Below, in pieces: positions 33,122 through 41,645 of a stretch of 64,000 bases of DNA (positions are counted from its first letter, which is position 1; each line of letters starts with the position of its first letter). A program made the position numbers and the translations under genes. Below the pieces are notes generated by a model that ran no database searches, was not told the origin of the DNA, and was given only the letters and a program-made list of their open reading frames with translations. Origin of the DNA: Rhodococcus sp. P1Y (GTDB lineage Bacteria > Actinomycetota > Actinomycetes > Mycobacteriales > Mycobacteriaceae); NCBI RefSeq assembly GCF_003641205.1, contig NZ_CP032762.1:3720001-3784000 (forward strand), given 5' to 3'.

Positions 33122-35089
33122 ATGGTGTGGCGGTTGGGCATCGAATACGCCGTTCTGACCATTGTCTCCACAGTCGTGCTGATCGTCGCCGATGTGCTGA
33201 TGCCAGGGTTTCACCTCGACCGCATCGACAGCGCCGGATTTCTAGGGACGTTTCCCAGCGCACTTGTTCTTGCCGTTGTCTTCGGCGCACTCAATGCGAT
33301 TCTGTGGCCGTTGTTCATGCGCGCGATGATGTGGGTAGGCCCTGCTCTGCTGTTTCTTACGGTGTTCGTGGTGAGCGGTGCTGTGATGCTGCTGAGCGTC
33401 ACAATTGCGCCGGTCGCGCACTTCGACGGTCCTGTCGACACGACGATTCTTGCGCTCGTGCTTTCGGCCACCACGTCCATCGTGTCCGGCGCGATCGCCG
33501 CACGGCGCGACAACACCTACCGAACGATGGTCGTGCGTAGGCATCGACGTTCACGTCCTTCCGGGCACGCTCGCAATGCCTCTCGCGGACTCGTATGTAT
33601 CCAGATCGACGGCCTGGGCCACGACGTACTGCGTAGGGCGATGTCCTCGGGTGTGGTTCCGACGATGGCGGGATTGGTCTCGTCGAACAGCCATTCGCTG
33701 GTTTCGTGGCGTACCGACTGGAGTAGTCAGACCGGCGCCAGTCAGCTGGGAATCCTGCACGGCTCCAACCACAATGTGCCGGCGTTCCGTTGGTACGACA
33801 AGGCGACAGGGACCGTTGCGGTGTTCAGCGACCCGGCGTGCAACGTCGAGCGGGAAGAGGAGCGCGCCCACCTGCGAGGGTTGTTGGCCACCGACGGAGC
33901 GAGCCGCGGCAACCTGTTCACCGGGGGGACCGATGACAATGTCCTTGTCGTCAGCCGGATGCGTGGAGCACGACTAGGAGGTGGGGGAGCGGGCTACGCC
34001 GGGTACTTCATCGACCCTGCCAACGCTGTTCGCACCACAGTGCGGCTCGTGGCCGAAGTGGTACGTGAACTACGACAGAGCATCTCGTCGAAACGGCACG
34101 GGGTCGAGCCTCGGGTACCACGCGGCGGTATCTATCCGCTCGTACGTGCGTTCACCACCGTGGTGGAAACCGATGTTGTGGTCGCGGCGGTCATCGGCGA
34201 CATCGTGAGGGGAAGGTCGATCATCTATGCCGATCTCGTCGGGTACGACGAGGTGGCGCATCATTCGGGCATCGAGCGCCCAGAGACTCTGGCGGTGCTC
34301 GGAAAGCTCGACGCCGAGGTGGCGATGATCCATGCGGTTACGCAAAGCAGCGACCGTCCCTACGATCTCGTTCTGCTGTCCGATCACGGCCAGAGCCAAG
34401 GCGCCACGTTCTCTAGTCGGTTCGGCGAGACCCTCGAGTCCTTCGTGCGGCGTGCATGTGCCGACTTGCCGGCCCACTCCACGTTCGAGCCGATGCACGG
34501 TGGGGGACCAGAGGGCGGTGCCTATGCCGCGGCGAGTGTGGGCATTACCAAAGCGAGCCAAGAAACAACCCGGCCGGACAAGGTGGTTGTTCTCGCGTCG
34601 GGGAACGTCGGCCTTGTCAGCTTCACCCGGTGTGAGGGCCGTGCAACACGGGAGTGGATCGAAACAGCGCACCCGGGCCTACTCCAGGCTTTGGTGGACC
34701 ACGCGGGTATCGGATTCGTTCTGGTCGCAACCGAGAATGGTCCGTCGGTGATCCTCGGTGCACGCGGAAGTGTATGCCTAGCAGACGGTTCAGTGGCGGG
34801 GGAAGATCCTCTCGCTGCGTTCGGTGACCGCGCACTCGACACGATTCGACGGACGGATCAGTTCGACAATGTTCCCGATCTGATGATCAACGGCACCTAC
34901 TGGCCGGAGACCGACGAGGTTGCTGCGTTCGAGGAACAGGTGGGCTCGCACGGCGGTCTGGGCGGTCCACAGTCGGCGCCGTTCCTGTTGCACCCCGTGA
35001 ACTTGCATGTTCCGCAGAACACAATCTTCGGAGCCGAGGAGATACACCGCATTCTCGCCGGATGGCGAGCTTCCCAGACCCTGCTCTAG
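33122..35089 (+). CDS. Membrane-anchored alkaline-phosphatase-superfamily protein with holin-like N-terminus
   Basis: The 655-aa protein starts with four hydrophobic segments (about residues 8-130: YAVLTIVSTVVLIVADVL, ALVLAVVFGALNAILWPL, LLFLTVFVVSGAVMLL, TILALVLSATTSIVSG) like small holin/YvlD-type proteins. A basic linker leads to an alkaline-phosphatase-fold domain: IQIDGLGHDVL (metal Asp), SSQTGASQLGILHG (nucleophile region), ADLVGYDEVAHHSG and LLSDHGQSQGATF (metal Asp/His). This suggests a phosphodiesterase or phosphatase held at the membrane. The ATG at 33122 has GGGGAGAG just upstream; a longer frame to 32843 overlaps the divergent gene and is rejected. Confidence 0.85.
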   Translation: MVWRLGIEYAVLTIVSTVVLIVADVLMPGFHLDRIDSAGFLGTFPSALVLAVVFGALNAILWPLFMRAMMWVGPALLFLTVFVVSGAVMLLSVTIAPVAHFDGPVDTTILALVLSATTSIVSGAIAARRDNTYRTMVVRRHRRSRPSGHARNASRGLVCIQIDGLGHDVLRRAMSSGVVPTMAGLVSSNSHSLVSWRTDWSSQTGASQLGILHGSNHNVPAFRWYDKATGTVAVFSDPACNVEREEERAHLRGLLATDGASRGNLFTGGTDDNVLVVSRMRGARLGGGGAGYAGYFIDPANAVRTTVRLVAEVVRELRQSISSKRHGVEPRVPRGGIYPLVRAFTTVVETDVVVAAVIGDIVRGRSIIYADLVGYDEVAHHSGIERPETLAVLGKLDAEVAMIHAVTQSSDRPYDLVLLSDHGQSQGATFSSRFGETLESFVRRACADLPAHSTFEPMHGGGPEGGAYAAASVGITKASQETTRPDKVVVLASGNVGLVSFTRCEGRATREWIETAHPGLLQALVDHAGIGFVLVATENGPSVILGARGSVCLADGSVAGEDPLAAFGDRALDTIRRTDQFDNVPDLMINGTYWPETDEVAAFEEQVGSHGGLGGPQSAPFLLHPVNLHVPQNTIFGAEEIHRILAGWRASQTLL

Positions 35090-35181
35090 CAGCGGATTCG
35101 GGCATACCGGTCGGCCCACGTGCACAATGGGTTCGACTGCGCGAACAGTGCGGTCCACGGCACGCGACGCAAAGGAATCTC

Positions 35182-35637
35182 ATGGCTTTCTGGGACCAGC
35201 TCAAGGCGAAGGCCGCCGAACTCAACGGACAACTGCAAACCAAGACCGTACAGTTCAAGAACAAGGAGTTCGCCAACGGCAGCATGGCGATGTGTGCGCT
35301 CATCGCCGCAGCCGACGGGACCATCGATCCGGCCGAGCGTCAGAAGACGGCAGCCTTGATCTCCAGCAATGAAGCCCTCAAAGTATTTCCCGCAGAAGAG
35401 CTTCGGCAGAAGTTCGATTGGTACTGCGACAAGCTGGCCGGCGATTTCGACTTCGGCAAGGTCGAAGCAACCGCCACGATCGGGAAGCTGAAGGGCAAGC
35501 CCGACCAGGCGCGCGCCGTCATCCAGATCGGCATCATCATCGGCGGCGCCGACGGAAACTTCGACGACCACGAGAAGACCGCTGTGCGGAACGCATGTTT
35601 CGCAGTGGGGATCGACCCGGTCGAATTCGAACTCTGA
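35182..35637 (+). CDS. TerB-family protein
   Basis: This 151-aa all-helical protein has two acidic loops (AAADGTIDPAERQ and GGADGNFDDHEKTAV) at the positions used for metal binding in TerB, the small cytoplasmic protein linked to tellurite resistance and general stress. AAAGGA lies six bases before the ATG at 35182. A longer frame from 35062 overlaps the phosphatase gene and is not TerB-like. No other ter genes are near, so a stand-alone stress role is more likely than tellurite resistance. Confidence 0.85.
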   Translation: MAFWDQLKAKAAELNGQLQTKTVQFKNKEFANGSMAMCALIAAADGTIDPAERQKTAALISSNEALKVFPAEELRQKFDWYCDKLAGDFDFGKVEATATIGKLKGKPDQARAVIQIGIIIGGADGNFDDHEKTAVRNACFAVGIDPVEFEL

Positions 35638-35663
35638 CGGTGGGAGCCGACTAGTCTGGACTG

Positions 35664-36185
35664 ATGACGGCAGACGAGGACCCAGGCCACCTCGAATGGA
35701 ACGGCAAGGCACGCAACGAAACTCCGACTCAGCAGCTCGACCGGAATTGGCTGGCACTGCTACAAGAGCTCAGAGTGGTCCAAACCGGTGTTCAATTACT
35801 GACTGGCTTCCTACTCACCTTGCCGTTCCAAGCCCGGTTCGACGATCTGTCGGCCGCCGGCCACATTGTGTACCTCCTGACGGTATCGGCATCGATCTTC
35901 GCGACAATCCTGCTCGTCGCGCCCGTGGGAATGCACCGACTTCTGTTCAGACAGCGGGCCATCGGTGTGCTGGTGCGAGTCGGAAACAGGCTCGCGATCG
36001 GTGGACTGGTCATGCTGGGTGTCACACTGACCGGAGCTGTTGCCTTGACGTTCGAGATCGTCCTGGGGGTCAGTGCCGCATTACCGGCTGCTGTGGCGGT
36101 GACACTTTTGCTTGTTGCCTTCTGGTTCGTCCTGCCTCGTGCCTATCGCAGCGGTACAGATCTCGGTCCTTCAGTTAGGAGCTGA
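35664..36185 (+). CDS. DUF6328 family membrane protein
   Basis: The 173-aa protein has a soluble start (ETPTQQLDRNWLALLQELRVVQTGVQ) and four hydrophobic segments (about 45-58, 68-90, 112-132, 138-160). LLQELRVVQTGVQLLTGFLLTLPFQ and APVGMHRLLFR are typical of the actinobacterial DUF6328 family. Function unknown. It follows the TerB gene by 26 bases and may be co-transcribed. Its stop codon is the first three bases of the 44-bp palindrome. Confidence 0.8.
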   Translation: MTADEDPGHLEWNGKARNETPTQQLDRNWLALLQELRVVQTGVQLLTGFLLTLPFQARFDDLSAAGHIVYLLTVSASIFATILLVAPVGMHRLLFRQRAIGVLVRVGNRLAIGGLVMLGVTLTGAVALTFEIVLGVSAALPAAVAVTLLLVAFWFVLPRAYRSGTDLGPSVRS

Positions 36186-36226
36186 GCCACCGTTGATACG
36201 TCACGTGACGTATCAACGGTGGCTCA
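36183..36226. repeat. Perfect 44-bp palindrome overlapping a stop codon
   Basis: Bases 36183-36204 and 36205-36226 are exact reverse complements with no spacer; the centre is TCACGTGA and the outer end is the TGA of the DUF6328 gene. The RNA could form a 20-bp hairpin. No U-run follows, so it would be an actinobacterial stem-only terminator or a protein-binding site. Confidence 0.9.
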
Positions 36227-36513
36227 CGTGTTGTCGTCGGTGAGGACCGCAACGGGCGCACGCAAATCACTCCAAGGCATCTAGCAGCGCTGTGTCAGCA
36301 CGGACGATTGCTGCGGCCTCGCGGTGCGACCAAACGCCCGGACGGCTACCGCGGCATCGGGGTGAGACCGAACGGCGGGAGCCGATGGGGTCGAGCAATT
36401 GGCCAACTGAACACCGACTACGCCGTATCGCGCGAACATGCGGTTCAGACGGCCCGCATACCGTCGTGCGCCCATCGCCGCAGCTCCCTGTTTTGCCGAT
36501 AATCTACATTATG
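36227..36513. other. Intergenic region, no gene recognised
   Basis: Short frames exist on both strands but none has family character or a ribosome binding site. The last 60 bases are AT-rich (gataatctacattatgtcaac). It may be decayed sequence linked to the broken gene that follows. Confidence 0.4.
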
Positions 36514-36807
36514 TCAACTCAAAGTTGCGTTAAGCGTTTTGCACGATCGCATCCAGTATTCCGCTAGCTCCGTGCGAATCGGCCGGTACCCGACTCCGTA
36601 CCGCATCAAGACCACTCCGGACGGAAGGACTTGGCTCTCCAACACGTGCAACCGCCGTGATGGCACCAGGAAGCCGTCCGAGGCATCGCGCTGAGCCGCG
36701 AGCACCGTGTCGAGCTCCGGGTCAACGCCCGCCTGGGTGAACCAGTCGTCTGTCGCTTCGATGACGCCGTCGATGGTGATGTTCTGGGTAATGACCAGCT
36801 TGCGCAT
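36514..36807 (-). pseudogene. Truncated RibD/dihydrofolate-reductase-like protein
   Basis: The first 46 residues (MRKLVITQNITIDGVIEATD, WFTQAG, LDTVLAAQRDASDGFLV) match the N-terminus of the RibD C-terminal/DHFR-like family, whose members are about 180-200 aa. After a degenerate RRLHVLESQVLPSG stretch the similarity ends and the frame stops at 97 aa. AAGGG lies before the ATG at 36807, so the start region is intact. I read it as a 3'-truncated gene; a short diverged protein is the alternative. Confidence 0.5.
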
Positions 36808-37042
36808 AGTCACCCTTACCACCGTGCTGCGCGGCGAACCACGCTTCTGAAAAATAGCCTGACTTACGCAGACGGGGTGCGGCCCCCACCAGCGTGCCCC
36901 GGCCAACGTCGTGGTGCCAGTGCTAGCTGCTCCCCCGTCAGCCACTGATGCCCGAGACGCCCACCGCCAGAATTCAATAGCCCACTCAGAATTGGCAAGC
37001 GCACCACTGGCGGCAACGGAACATTTGTGTCAGGCTGTTCTC

Positions 37043-37081
37043 ATGACTACCGGAAAGGCTGACACAGCCTCCATCGCGTGA
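37043..37081 (+). other. Possible 12-codon upstream ORF overlapping the DUF6745 start
   Basis: ATG at 37043 opens MTTGKADTASIA and its TGA (37079-37081) overlaps the GTG start at 37078 of the next gene. Since that GTG has no ribosome binding site of its own, translational coupling through this small frame is plausible. Confidence 0.4.
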
Positions 37082-38349
37082 GCGCCGTGCAGGTCCCCCC
37101 GACTTCTTCGTCGCACGGGACGTTAATCGAAGGCCCCCATTCAGATCTCGTCCGCAGTGTTGTATCCATGCGTGACAGCTACCTCGGTCACGGGATGCGC
37201 GCCGGACCATCGGATCGATACTCTGCCGAATCTGCTGTGGCACAGCTGTATCGATATGCCGACCTCCCCGTTCCTCGCTTCGCATGGGAATTGTCTCCGG
37301 CAGCTGCAGCGGCCCGCATCGCCAGGGACAAGCTGGCTTCCGCTGTTACCTTTGCCGTCGAGGGCCCGACCTGTGCATCGGCTCGCATCGCAACACTGCT
37401 CTCCATTTCACGCTCTCGAATGGACGCACGCATCCGGGTGCCGGTGAGCGAACGGCCACCACCGCGCTGGCCGATGACGATCCAGTCTCGGGCGCTGAGA
37501 GCAGCCCAAGGCCGCATAGCGGCTGCAGTACGAAATCAGCCACCCGAAACCTCGGTCCGAGAGGGCATCGGACTCAACCCGATCATTCGATCGACGGTAT
37601 GGGACTCATTGCACACCAGCCTGTTCGACGGCGTTGCAGCCGCCATCAAGACACTGATGCCGGCCCTCGTCGGCGGAATTCCCTGGTACGGCCAGCAAGA
37701 AGCACACCGCATCGCGTACTACGACATCTACCGCAGCCTCGGCCTCGCAACCTTCCAACCACAGGACAACGAACTGCTCGACTCGCTAGTCGACCTGACC
37801 GAATCGACGGGATGGTGGTGGGCGTTCGACGACGTCTGCGTTATGTCCGAACGACCAACCCAGCTGTACTCCGAACCCATTCCCGATCGAGTACACGGTG
37901 AACGACGGCTGCACCATCATGACGAACCGGCGATCCAATTCGCCGATGGCAGTGCGGTATACGTCCTTAACGGCACAATTGTGCCGGATTGGGTGGTGCT
38001 CGACCCGAGTATCGAACGCATTACTGTCGAACGCAACGTCGAGATCCGTCGCTCCGCAATCGAACGCATCGGGTGGGACAACTACATCGACGCTGCAGGA
38101 CTCGCCCTGGTCGACAACGCCGACGACCCAGGCAACGACGGCTGCACCCTGCAGCTGTTCGCCACACCCGCCGGCTGGGGTGGCGAAGGTCGAGTTCTTC
38201 TCGCTGTCAACGGGTCTCGCGAACGCGACGGCCGGCGCAGACGCTATGGCCTGTACGTTCCAGGTGAATTCTCCTCGGCCCTCGACGCCGCAGGCCGGAC
38301 CTACGGCCTCAGCGGAGAGAACTACGCCCAATTGCTCCGCCGTACCTGA
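37078..38349 (+). CDS. DUF6745 domain protein
   Basis: The 423-aa soluble protein carries in its C-terminal half the DUF6745 hallmarks: WYGQQEAHRIAYYD, STGWWWAFDDVCVMSERP, LHHHDEPAIQFADGSAVYVLNGT, ERNVEIRRSAIERIGWDNYI and RDGRRRRYGLYVP. The N-terminal half is Ala/Arg-rich and variable. No function is known; many members sit in variable regions of actinobacterial genomes. The GTG at 37078 is an uncertain start, and an ATG at 37168 is the next option. The following small gene begins 26 bases downstream and may be its partner. Confidence 0.75.
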   Translation: MSAVQVPPTSSSHGTLIEGPHSDLVRSVVSMRDSYLGHGMRAGPSDRYSAESAVAQLYRYADLPVPRFAWELSPAAAAARIARDKLASAVTFAVEGPTCASARIATLLSISRSRMDARIRVPVSERPPPRWPMTIQSRALRAAQGRIAAAVRNQPPETSVREGIGLNPIIRSTVWDSLHTSLFDGVAAAIKTLMPALVGGIPWYGQQEAHRIAYYDIYRSLGLATFQPQDNELLDSLVDLTESTGWWWAFDDVCVMSERPTQLYSEPIPDRVHGERRLHHHDEPAIQFADGSAVYVLNGTIVPDWVVLDPSIERITVERNVEIRRSAIERIGWDNYIDAAGLALVDNADDPGNDGCTLQLFATPAGWGGEGRVLLAVNGSRERDGRRRRYGLYVPGEFSSALDAAGRTYGLSGENYAQLLRRT

Positions 38350-38375
38350 ACCTACTCTCACACAAGGTGACTCAG

Positions 38376-38831
38376 ATGAACCAGAACATGACCCTGTCCG
38401 CATTGACAACAATGACCGGCCTCGATGTTTTCGACTATCTCGACAAGGAGATCTCGGTGCCGATCATCGACGGCATGCAAGCCCAAGGCGACCTCATCGT
38501 CGTTCCGTATGCGCTGCTCGAAGGCGTCGTTTCCACCGGAGTGTGGACGCGGATAGACGACGTGCCCCTGTCCGGAATCGAGTTGCTTCGCAGCGCAGCG
38601 GGCGGGAATCCGCACAGCCTCGTAGCCGACGGCGGTCGATGCACGTGGTCGACACCGGTGAGCGATTCGCGGCGTCTGGCGCTCGGAATTCTCGACAACA
38701 CGGTGACCGCTTACCTGATCCACCCCGAACACGGAGCCACCGGAATCGCCCCGGGTCGCTACGTTATCGGCAGGCAACGTGAGCGTGGCCGCGGTAGGTA
38801 CTTCGAGTCGACGCAGTTGGTCGCCGACTGA
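38376..38831 (+). CDS. Hypothetical protein, partner of the DUF6745 gene
   Basis: The 151-aa soluble protein (MNQNMTLSALTTMTGLDVFD start; GGNPHSLVADGGRCTWSTPV in the middle; HPEHGATGIAPGRYVIGRQRE near the end) has no family I recognise. ATG 38376 is chosen because AAGGTG (38364-38369) is well spaced. The tail is basic (RQRERGRGRYF). It follows the DUF6745 gene closely and is followed by a strong hairpin, so the two form a closed two-gene unit. Confidence 0.65.
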   Translation: MNQNMTLSALTTMTGLDVFDYLDKEISVPIIDGMQAQGDLIVVPYALLEGVVSTGVWTRIDDVPLSGIELLRSAAGGNPHSLVADGGRCTWSTPVSDSRRLALGILDNTVTAYLIHPEHGATGIAPGRYVIGRQRERGRGRYFESTQLVAD

Positions 38832-38872
38832 GTGGGACGCTGACCCGCGGGCGACAAGCACTGTTGCTGGGC

Positions 38873-38915
38873 GTGGTGACGGCCAGGTCGTTGAAAGCGA
38901 CCTGGCCGTCACCAC
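38873..38915. terminator. Perfect 18-bp hairpin after the DUF6745 unit
   Basis: 38873-38890 pairs exactly with 38898-38915 around loop TTGAAAG. The tail is not T-rich, as is common for actinobacterial terminators. It sits between convergent genes and can serve both. Confidence 0.75.
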
Positions 38916-38976
38916 AGTTGGATCGGTTAGCCAGCGCACCGGATAATAAGTATCGAATTTGTTCCGGCGAGCACGG

Positions 38977-39816
38977 TTAGGCGGGGAAATCCGCGCTACG
39001 AGTTAACGTTTCGTTCGACCGGATATCGCAAAGGTTGTGTTCCAGCGCGTCGATCACGGCGTCGTACCCGCTGTTGCCCAGGATCAGCCGGCGCGGCGGC
39101 GGGTCCTGCGCCATCGCTGCGATCACCGCACGGGCACCGCGATGCGGATCGCCCGGCTGCACCCCGTTCATGTCGACAAAAGCGGCACGGACCTGTTCCA
39201 ACATGTCGTGGTACTCCGGAATCGCCTCCGCGACGGGCTCGTCGGCGAATCCGGCGTAAGCGTTGGTGCGGAAAGCCCCTGGTTCGACCGCCAAGACGGA
39301 GACGCCTTGCCCGGCGACCTCCTGCCGCAGCGCGTCGGTGACGGCCTCGATCGCGTATTTCGTGGCGCTGTAGTAGCCGAATCCGACCGCCGCCAGAAGC
39401 CCAGCCACTGAGGACACATTCACGATCCACCCGCTTCCGCGGGTGCGCATACCTGGCAGCACTGCGCGCGTGACAGACAGTACGGCAAAGAAATTCAACT
39501 CGAACATCGCCCGTATCGAGGCTTCGCTCATTCCCTCGATTGATCCGTACCAGCCGCGGCCGGCGTTGTTGACCAGCACGTCGATACCACCGAAACGCTC
39601 TTCGGCTGTTCGCACCGCCTGCAGTACCTGTGCTGCGTCGGTGACATCCATCGGCACGACGAGAACACGGTCACCGTACTGATCGGCCCACGACGCCAGT
39701 TCCCCTGGACGCCGGGCAGTGAGTACTACGCGGTCCCCCGCATCCAGCGCCACCTCGGCGTACGCGATGCCGAAGCCTCCGGGTGTGCCACCGGTGATGA
39801 ACCATCGCTTGCTCAT
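38977..39816 (-). CDS. Short-chain dehydrogenase/reductase
   Basis: The 279-aa classical SDR has the cofactor motif TGGTPGGFG near the N-terminus, NNAG, catalytic Ser in VSSVAG and YxxxK in YYSATKYA, then EPGAFRT. Arg after the first strand (TARRPGE) favours NADP(H). The substrate is unknown. Its ATG overlaps the stop of the upstream SnoaL-like gene (ATGA), so both are translated together under the MerR-type promoter. Confidence 0.9.
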   Translation of the reverse strand: MSKRWFITGGTPGGFGIAYAEVALDAGDRVVLTARRPGELASWADQYGDRVLVVPMDVTDAAQVLQAVRTAEERFGGIDVLVNNAGRGWYGSIEGMSEASIRAMFELNFFAVLSVTRAVLPGMRTRGSGWIVNVSSVAGLLAAVGFGYYSATKYAIEAVTDALRQEVAGQGVSVLAVEPGAFRTNAYAGFADEPVAEAIPEYHDMLEQVRAAFVDMNGVQPGDPHRGARAVIAAMAQDPPPRRLILGNSGYDAVIDALEHNLCDIRSNETLTRSADFPA

Positions 39817-40157
39817 GGCTCGATCACCAGCCGATTGATCAGCGCGCCGTCCAGAGTGAAGCGGTAGTGCAGGTCGACGACTCCCCCGGGGAAATTGCCT
39901 TCCAGGTGCTGCGTGACGTCGACGGTCGTGCCGGTCGTGATCGCTCCGGTGAACTCGGTTGTGTAGGTGTACTCACTCTCGCTGACCGAGTCGGTCAGCC
40001 AGGCCGCGATCTCACCACGGCCCGAGTGGTCGTGGCCCTCATCGGTCACGACGGCATCTGTGGTGAACACGGCGAGCGCTGGAGCGCCTTCTCGGGCGTC
40101 GAGTGCAGTCATGAACTTCTTTACGTTGTCCGGGAGTCCATCCCATTCTGTGGTCAT
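39813..40157 (-). CDS. SnoaL-like/NTF2-fold protein
   Basis: The 114-aa cone-shaped-fold protein (FMTALDAREGAPALAVFTTDAVVTDEGHDHSGRGE opening, THEG-like DVTQHLEGNFPGG, LHYRFTLDGALINRLVI) belongs to the SnoaL/NTF2-like group, whose members bind or isomerise small hydrophobic molecules. Its start lies about 7 bases from the -10 box of the MerR-type promoter, so the transcript is probably leaderless. It is co-translated with the SDR. Confidence 0.8.
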   Translation of the reverse strand: MTTEWDGLPDNVKKFMTALDAREGAPALAVFTTDAVVTDEGHDHSGRGEIAAWLTDSVSESEYTYTTEFTGAITTGTTVDVTQHLEGNFPGGVVDLHYRFTLDGALINRLVIEP

Positions 40158-40163
40158 GACACC

Positions 40164-40194
40164 ACGGTGATGCTTTCCCTAAGGGGAATGTCAA
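40164..40194 (-). promoter_or_regulatory. MerR-type promoter of the SnoaL-SDR operon
   Basis: On the minus strand TTGACA (40194-40189) is followed by a 19-bp spacer holding TTCCCCTTAGGGAA and a weak CACCGT -10. The long spacer with a central dyad is the signature of MerR-activated promoters. Confidence 0.65.
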
Positions 40195-40244
40195 CACCGG
40201 ATCGGAACATTGATGTCCCTGCCCGACACTCGGTCCCGCTACGG

Positions 40245-40275
40245 TTGACCTTGTCCTAGGGGGAAAGCTCACAAT
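40245..40275 (+). promoter_or_regulatory. MerR-type promoter of the regulator gene
   Basis: TTGACC (40245-40250), 19-bp spacer with CCTAGGGGGAAAGC, then CACAAT (40270-40275). It shares TTGACnTT..CC...GGG.AAAGC with the opposite site, so the regulator probably controls both. Confidence 0.65.
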
Positions 40276-40322
40276 GGGCTTTCCGCAAACTGCGCGGACG
40301 GCGCAACGCACAGGAGGACGCC

Positions 40323-41150
40323 ATGGGCGCACAGGTCTCGATCGGTGACTTTGCAGTGATGACCAGTCTCAGCAGAAAAGCGCTACGGCACTATCACGAG
40401 ATCGGGATTCTCGAACCAACCCTCGTCGACGCGCACACCGGTTACCGCTTCTACGACACCAGCCAGGTCGATCACGCACACATCATCCGTCGATTCCGAT
40501 CGCTCGGCATGTCCATCCCGGACATCAAGGCACTGCTGAGTACAGAAGACGCCACTGCCCGCACCGGGATCCTCACGACTCATCTCGAACAGATGGAAGT
40601 ACAGCTGCAGCACACTCGCGACACTGTCGGTGCGCTACGCGAACTACTCTCCCCCGTACGCGCCCCGGCCGAGATCGAGCTGCGCCTCGAGCCTGCGCTC
40701 CCCGTGTGGTCCATCGGCGCCACTATCGAGGTCGACGAGATCGACAGCTGGTTCGCGGTGACGGTCAGCACGTTGCGAGATGCAGTTGCAGCGGCGACAA
40801 GCGTGGACTCCGAGGTCGTGCCGGGCGGCCTGTACGACCGGGCACTCTTCCTCGAATCGCGGGGCGAGGCCACTCTTTTCGTCGCAGCTCCGCCGTCAGC
40901 GGATCACCCGGATGGCGTCCGGGCACAGGTCTTACCGCAGGCCCAATTTGCGGTCCTCACCCACGCCGGCGGGCACAAGGGCATCGACCGCAGCTACGCG
41001 ACCCTGGGTACATACACAAACGAACATTTGATCAGCCATCAAGGACCGATCCGCGAACACTACATCGGCAGCACGGCATCAAATCCAACAACATTCACCA
41101 GCACGGAAATCTGCTGGCCCATCTTCAGCACCTCCCCATTCCCCGACTAA
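40323..41150 (+). CDS. MerR-family activator with GyrI-like effector domain
   Basis: 275 aa. The N-terminal winged helix-turn-helix (VSIGDFAVMTSLSRKALRHY, HTGYRFYDTSQ) is followed by a dimer helix (TTHLEQMEVQLQHTRDTVGAL). The C-terminal GyrI/BmrR-like ligand domain runs from about residue 115 to 270 (GGLYDRALF, GEATLFVAAPP, THAGGHKGIDRSYATLGTYTNEH, REHYI). Such proteins sense lipophilic or cationic compounds and twist 19-bp-spacer promoters into an active form. CAGGAGGAC lies before the ATG. It is divergent from the SnoaL-SDR operon. Confidence 0.9.
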   Translation: MGAQVSIGDFAVMTSLSRKALRHYHEIGILEPTLVDAHTGYRFYDTSQVDHAHIIRRFRSLGMSIPDIKALLSTEDATARTGILTTHLEQMEVQLQHTRDTVGALRELLSPVRAPAEIELRLEPALPVWSIGATIEVDEIDSWFAVTVSTLRDAVAAATSVDSEVVPGGLYDRALFLESRGEATLFVAAPPSADHPDGVRAQVLPQAQFAVLTHAGGHKGIDRSYATLGTYTNEHLISHQGPIREHYIGSTASNPTTFTSTEICWPIFSTSPFPD

Positions 41151-41645
41151 TCCCCCAAAGACGCAGCTGAGCTGGCCGATAAATTGAATCCTGTTTTCTC
41201 CCAGTGATTTACGTCTGCGTCATCTCTTCATGGCGACGCCGGATGGCTTGAGGCATGTGTAGGCTAGTTGGGAACAGCGGGGAGAAGGTTGGTCACAAGC
41301 CCCATGCGGAAAAGTTTGCCGAAGGAGTCGCTAGGGACAACGAAACCGGCGGCGGTGCCAGCGAGGGACATCAAGCCGGCGCGCCACCCTTGGCTCATAC
41401 TGCGGAGACGAGATAAAACATGTTCGGCCCGGGCGTGACAGCAAGTCCCAACTCGACCAGGGCAATACCGGTAGCTGCCGCCAGTGTGATCATCGATCTG
41501 CCCCCCCTGTTTCAGAGTAGGACTCCAATTTTGTTGCGCGATCAGCTGTCCGACCGCAGCAACTGTGTAGTCGCACCCCCAGCGATCGCAAAGAGGGAAT
41601 TCGACCATATTACCCCCGGGGGGTATATCTGATACTGTCGACAAC
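41151..41645. other. Intergenic region upstream of the copper genes
   Basis: No convincing gene. A minus-strand frame (41264 upward) overlaps the DUF6153 gene; its last 45 codons read protein-like (AGLMSLAGTAAGFVVPSDSFG) but I recognise no family, and a gene remnant is possible. The CsoR-like operator lies at the right end. Confidence 0.4.
41609..41628. promoter_or_regulatory. CsoR-like copper operator and promoter
   Basis: TACCCCCGGGGGGTA (41611-41625) with flanking AT bases is the GC-rich pseudo-palindrome recognised by CsoR-type repressors, which release DNA on binding Cu(I). A -10-like GATACT follows at 41631-41636, so transcription would start just before the ATG at 41646 (nearly leaderless). 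Confidence 0.7.

Noticed and set aside
36292..36567. Plus-strand frames with YRGIGVRPNGGSRWGRAI-like text suggesting an integrase or AP2 fragment
   Set aside because: The resemblance is a few residues only, with no catalytic motifs and no start signals.
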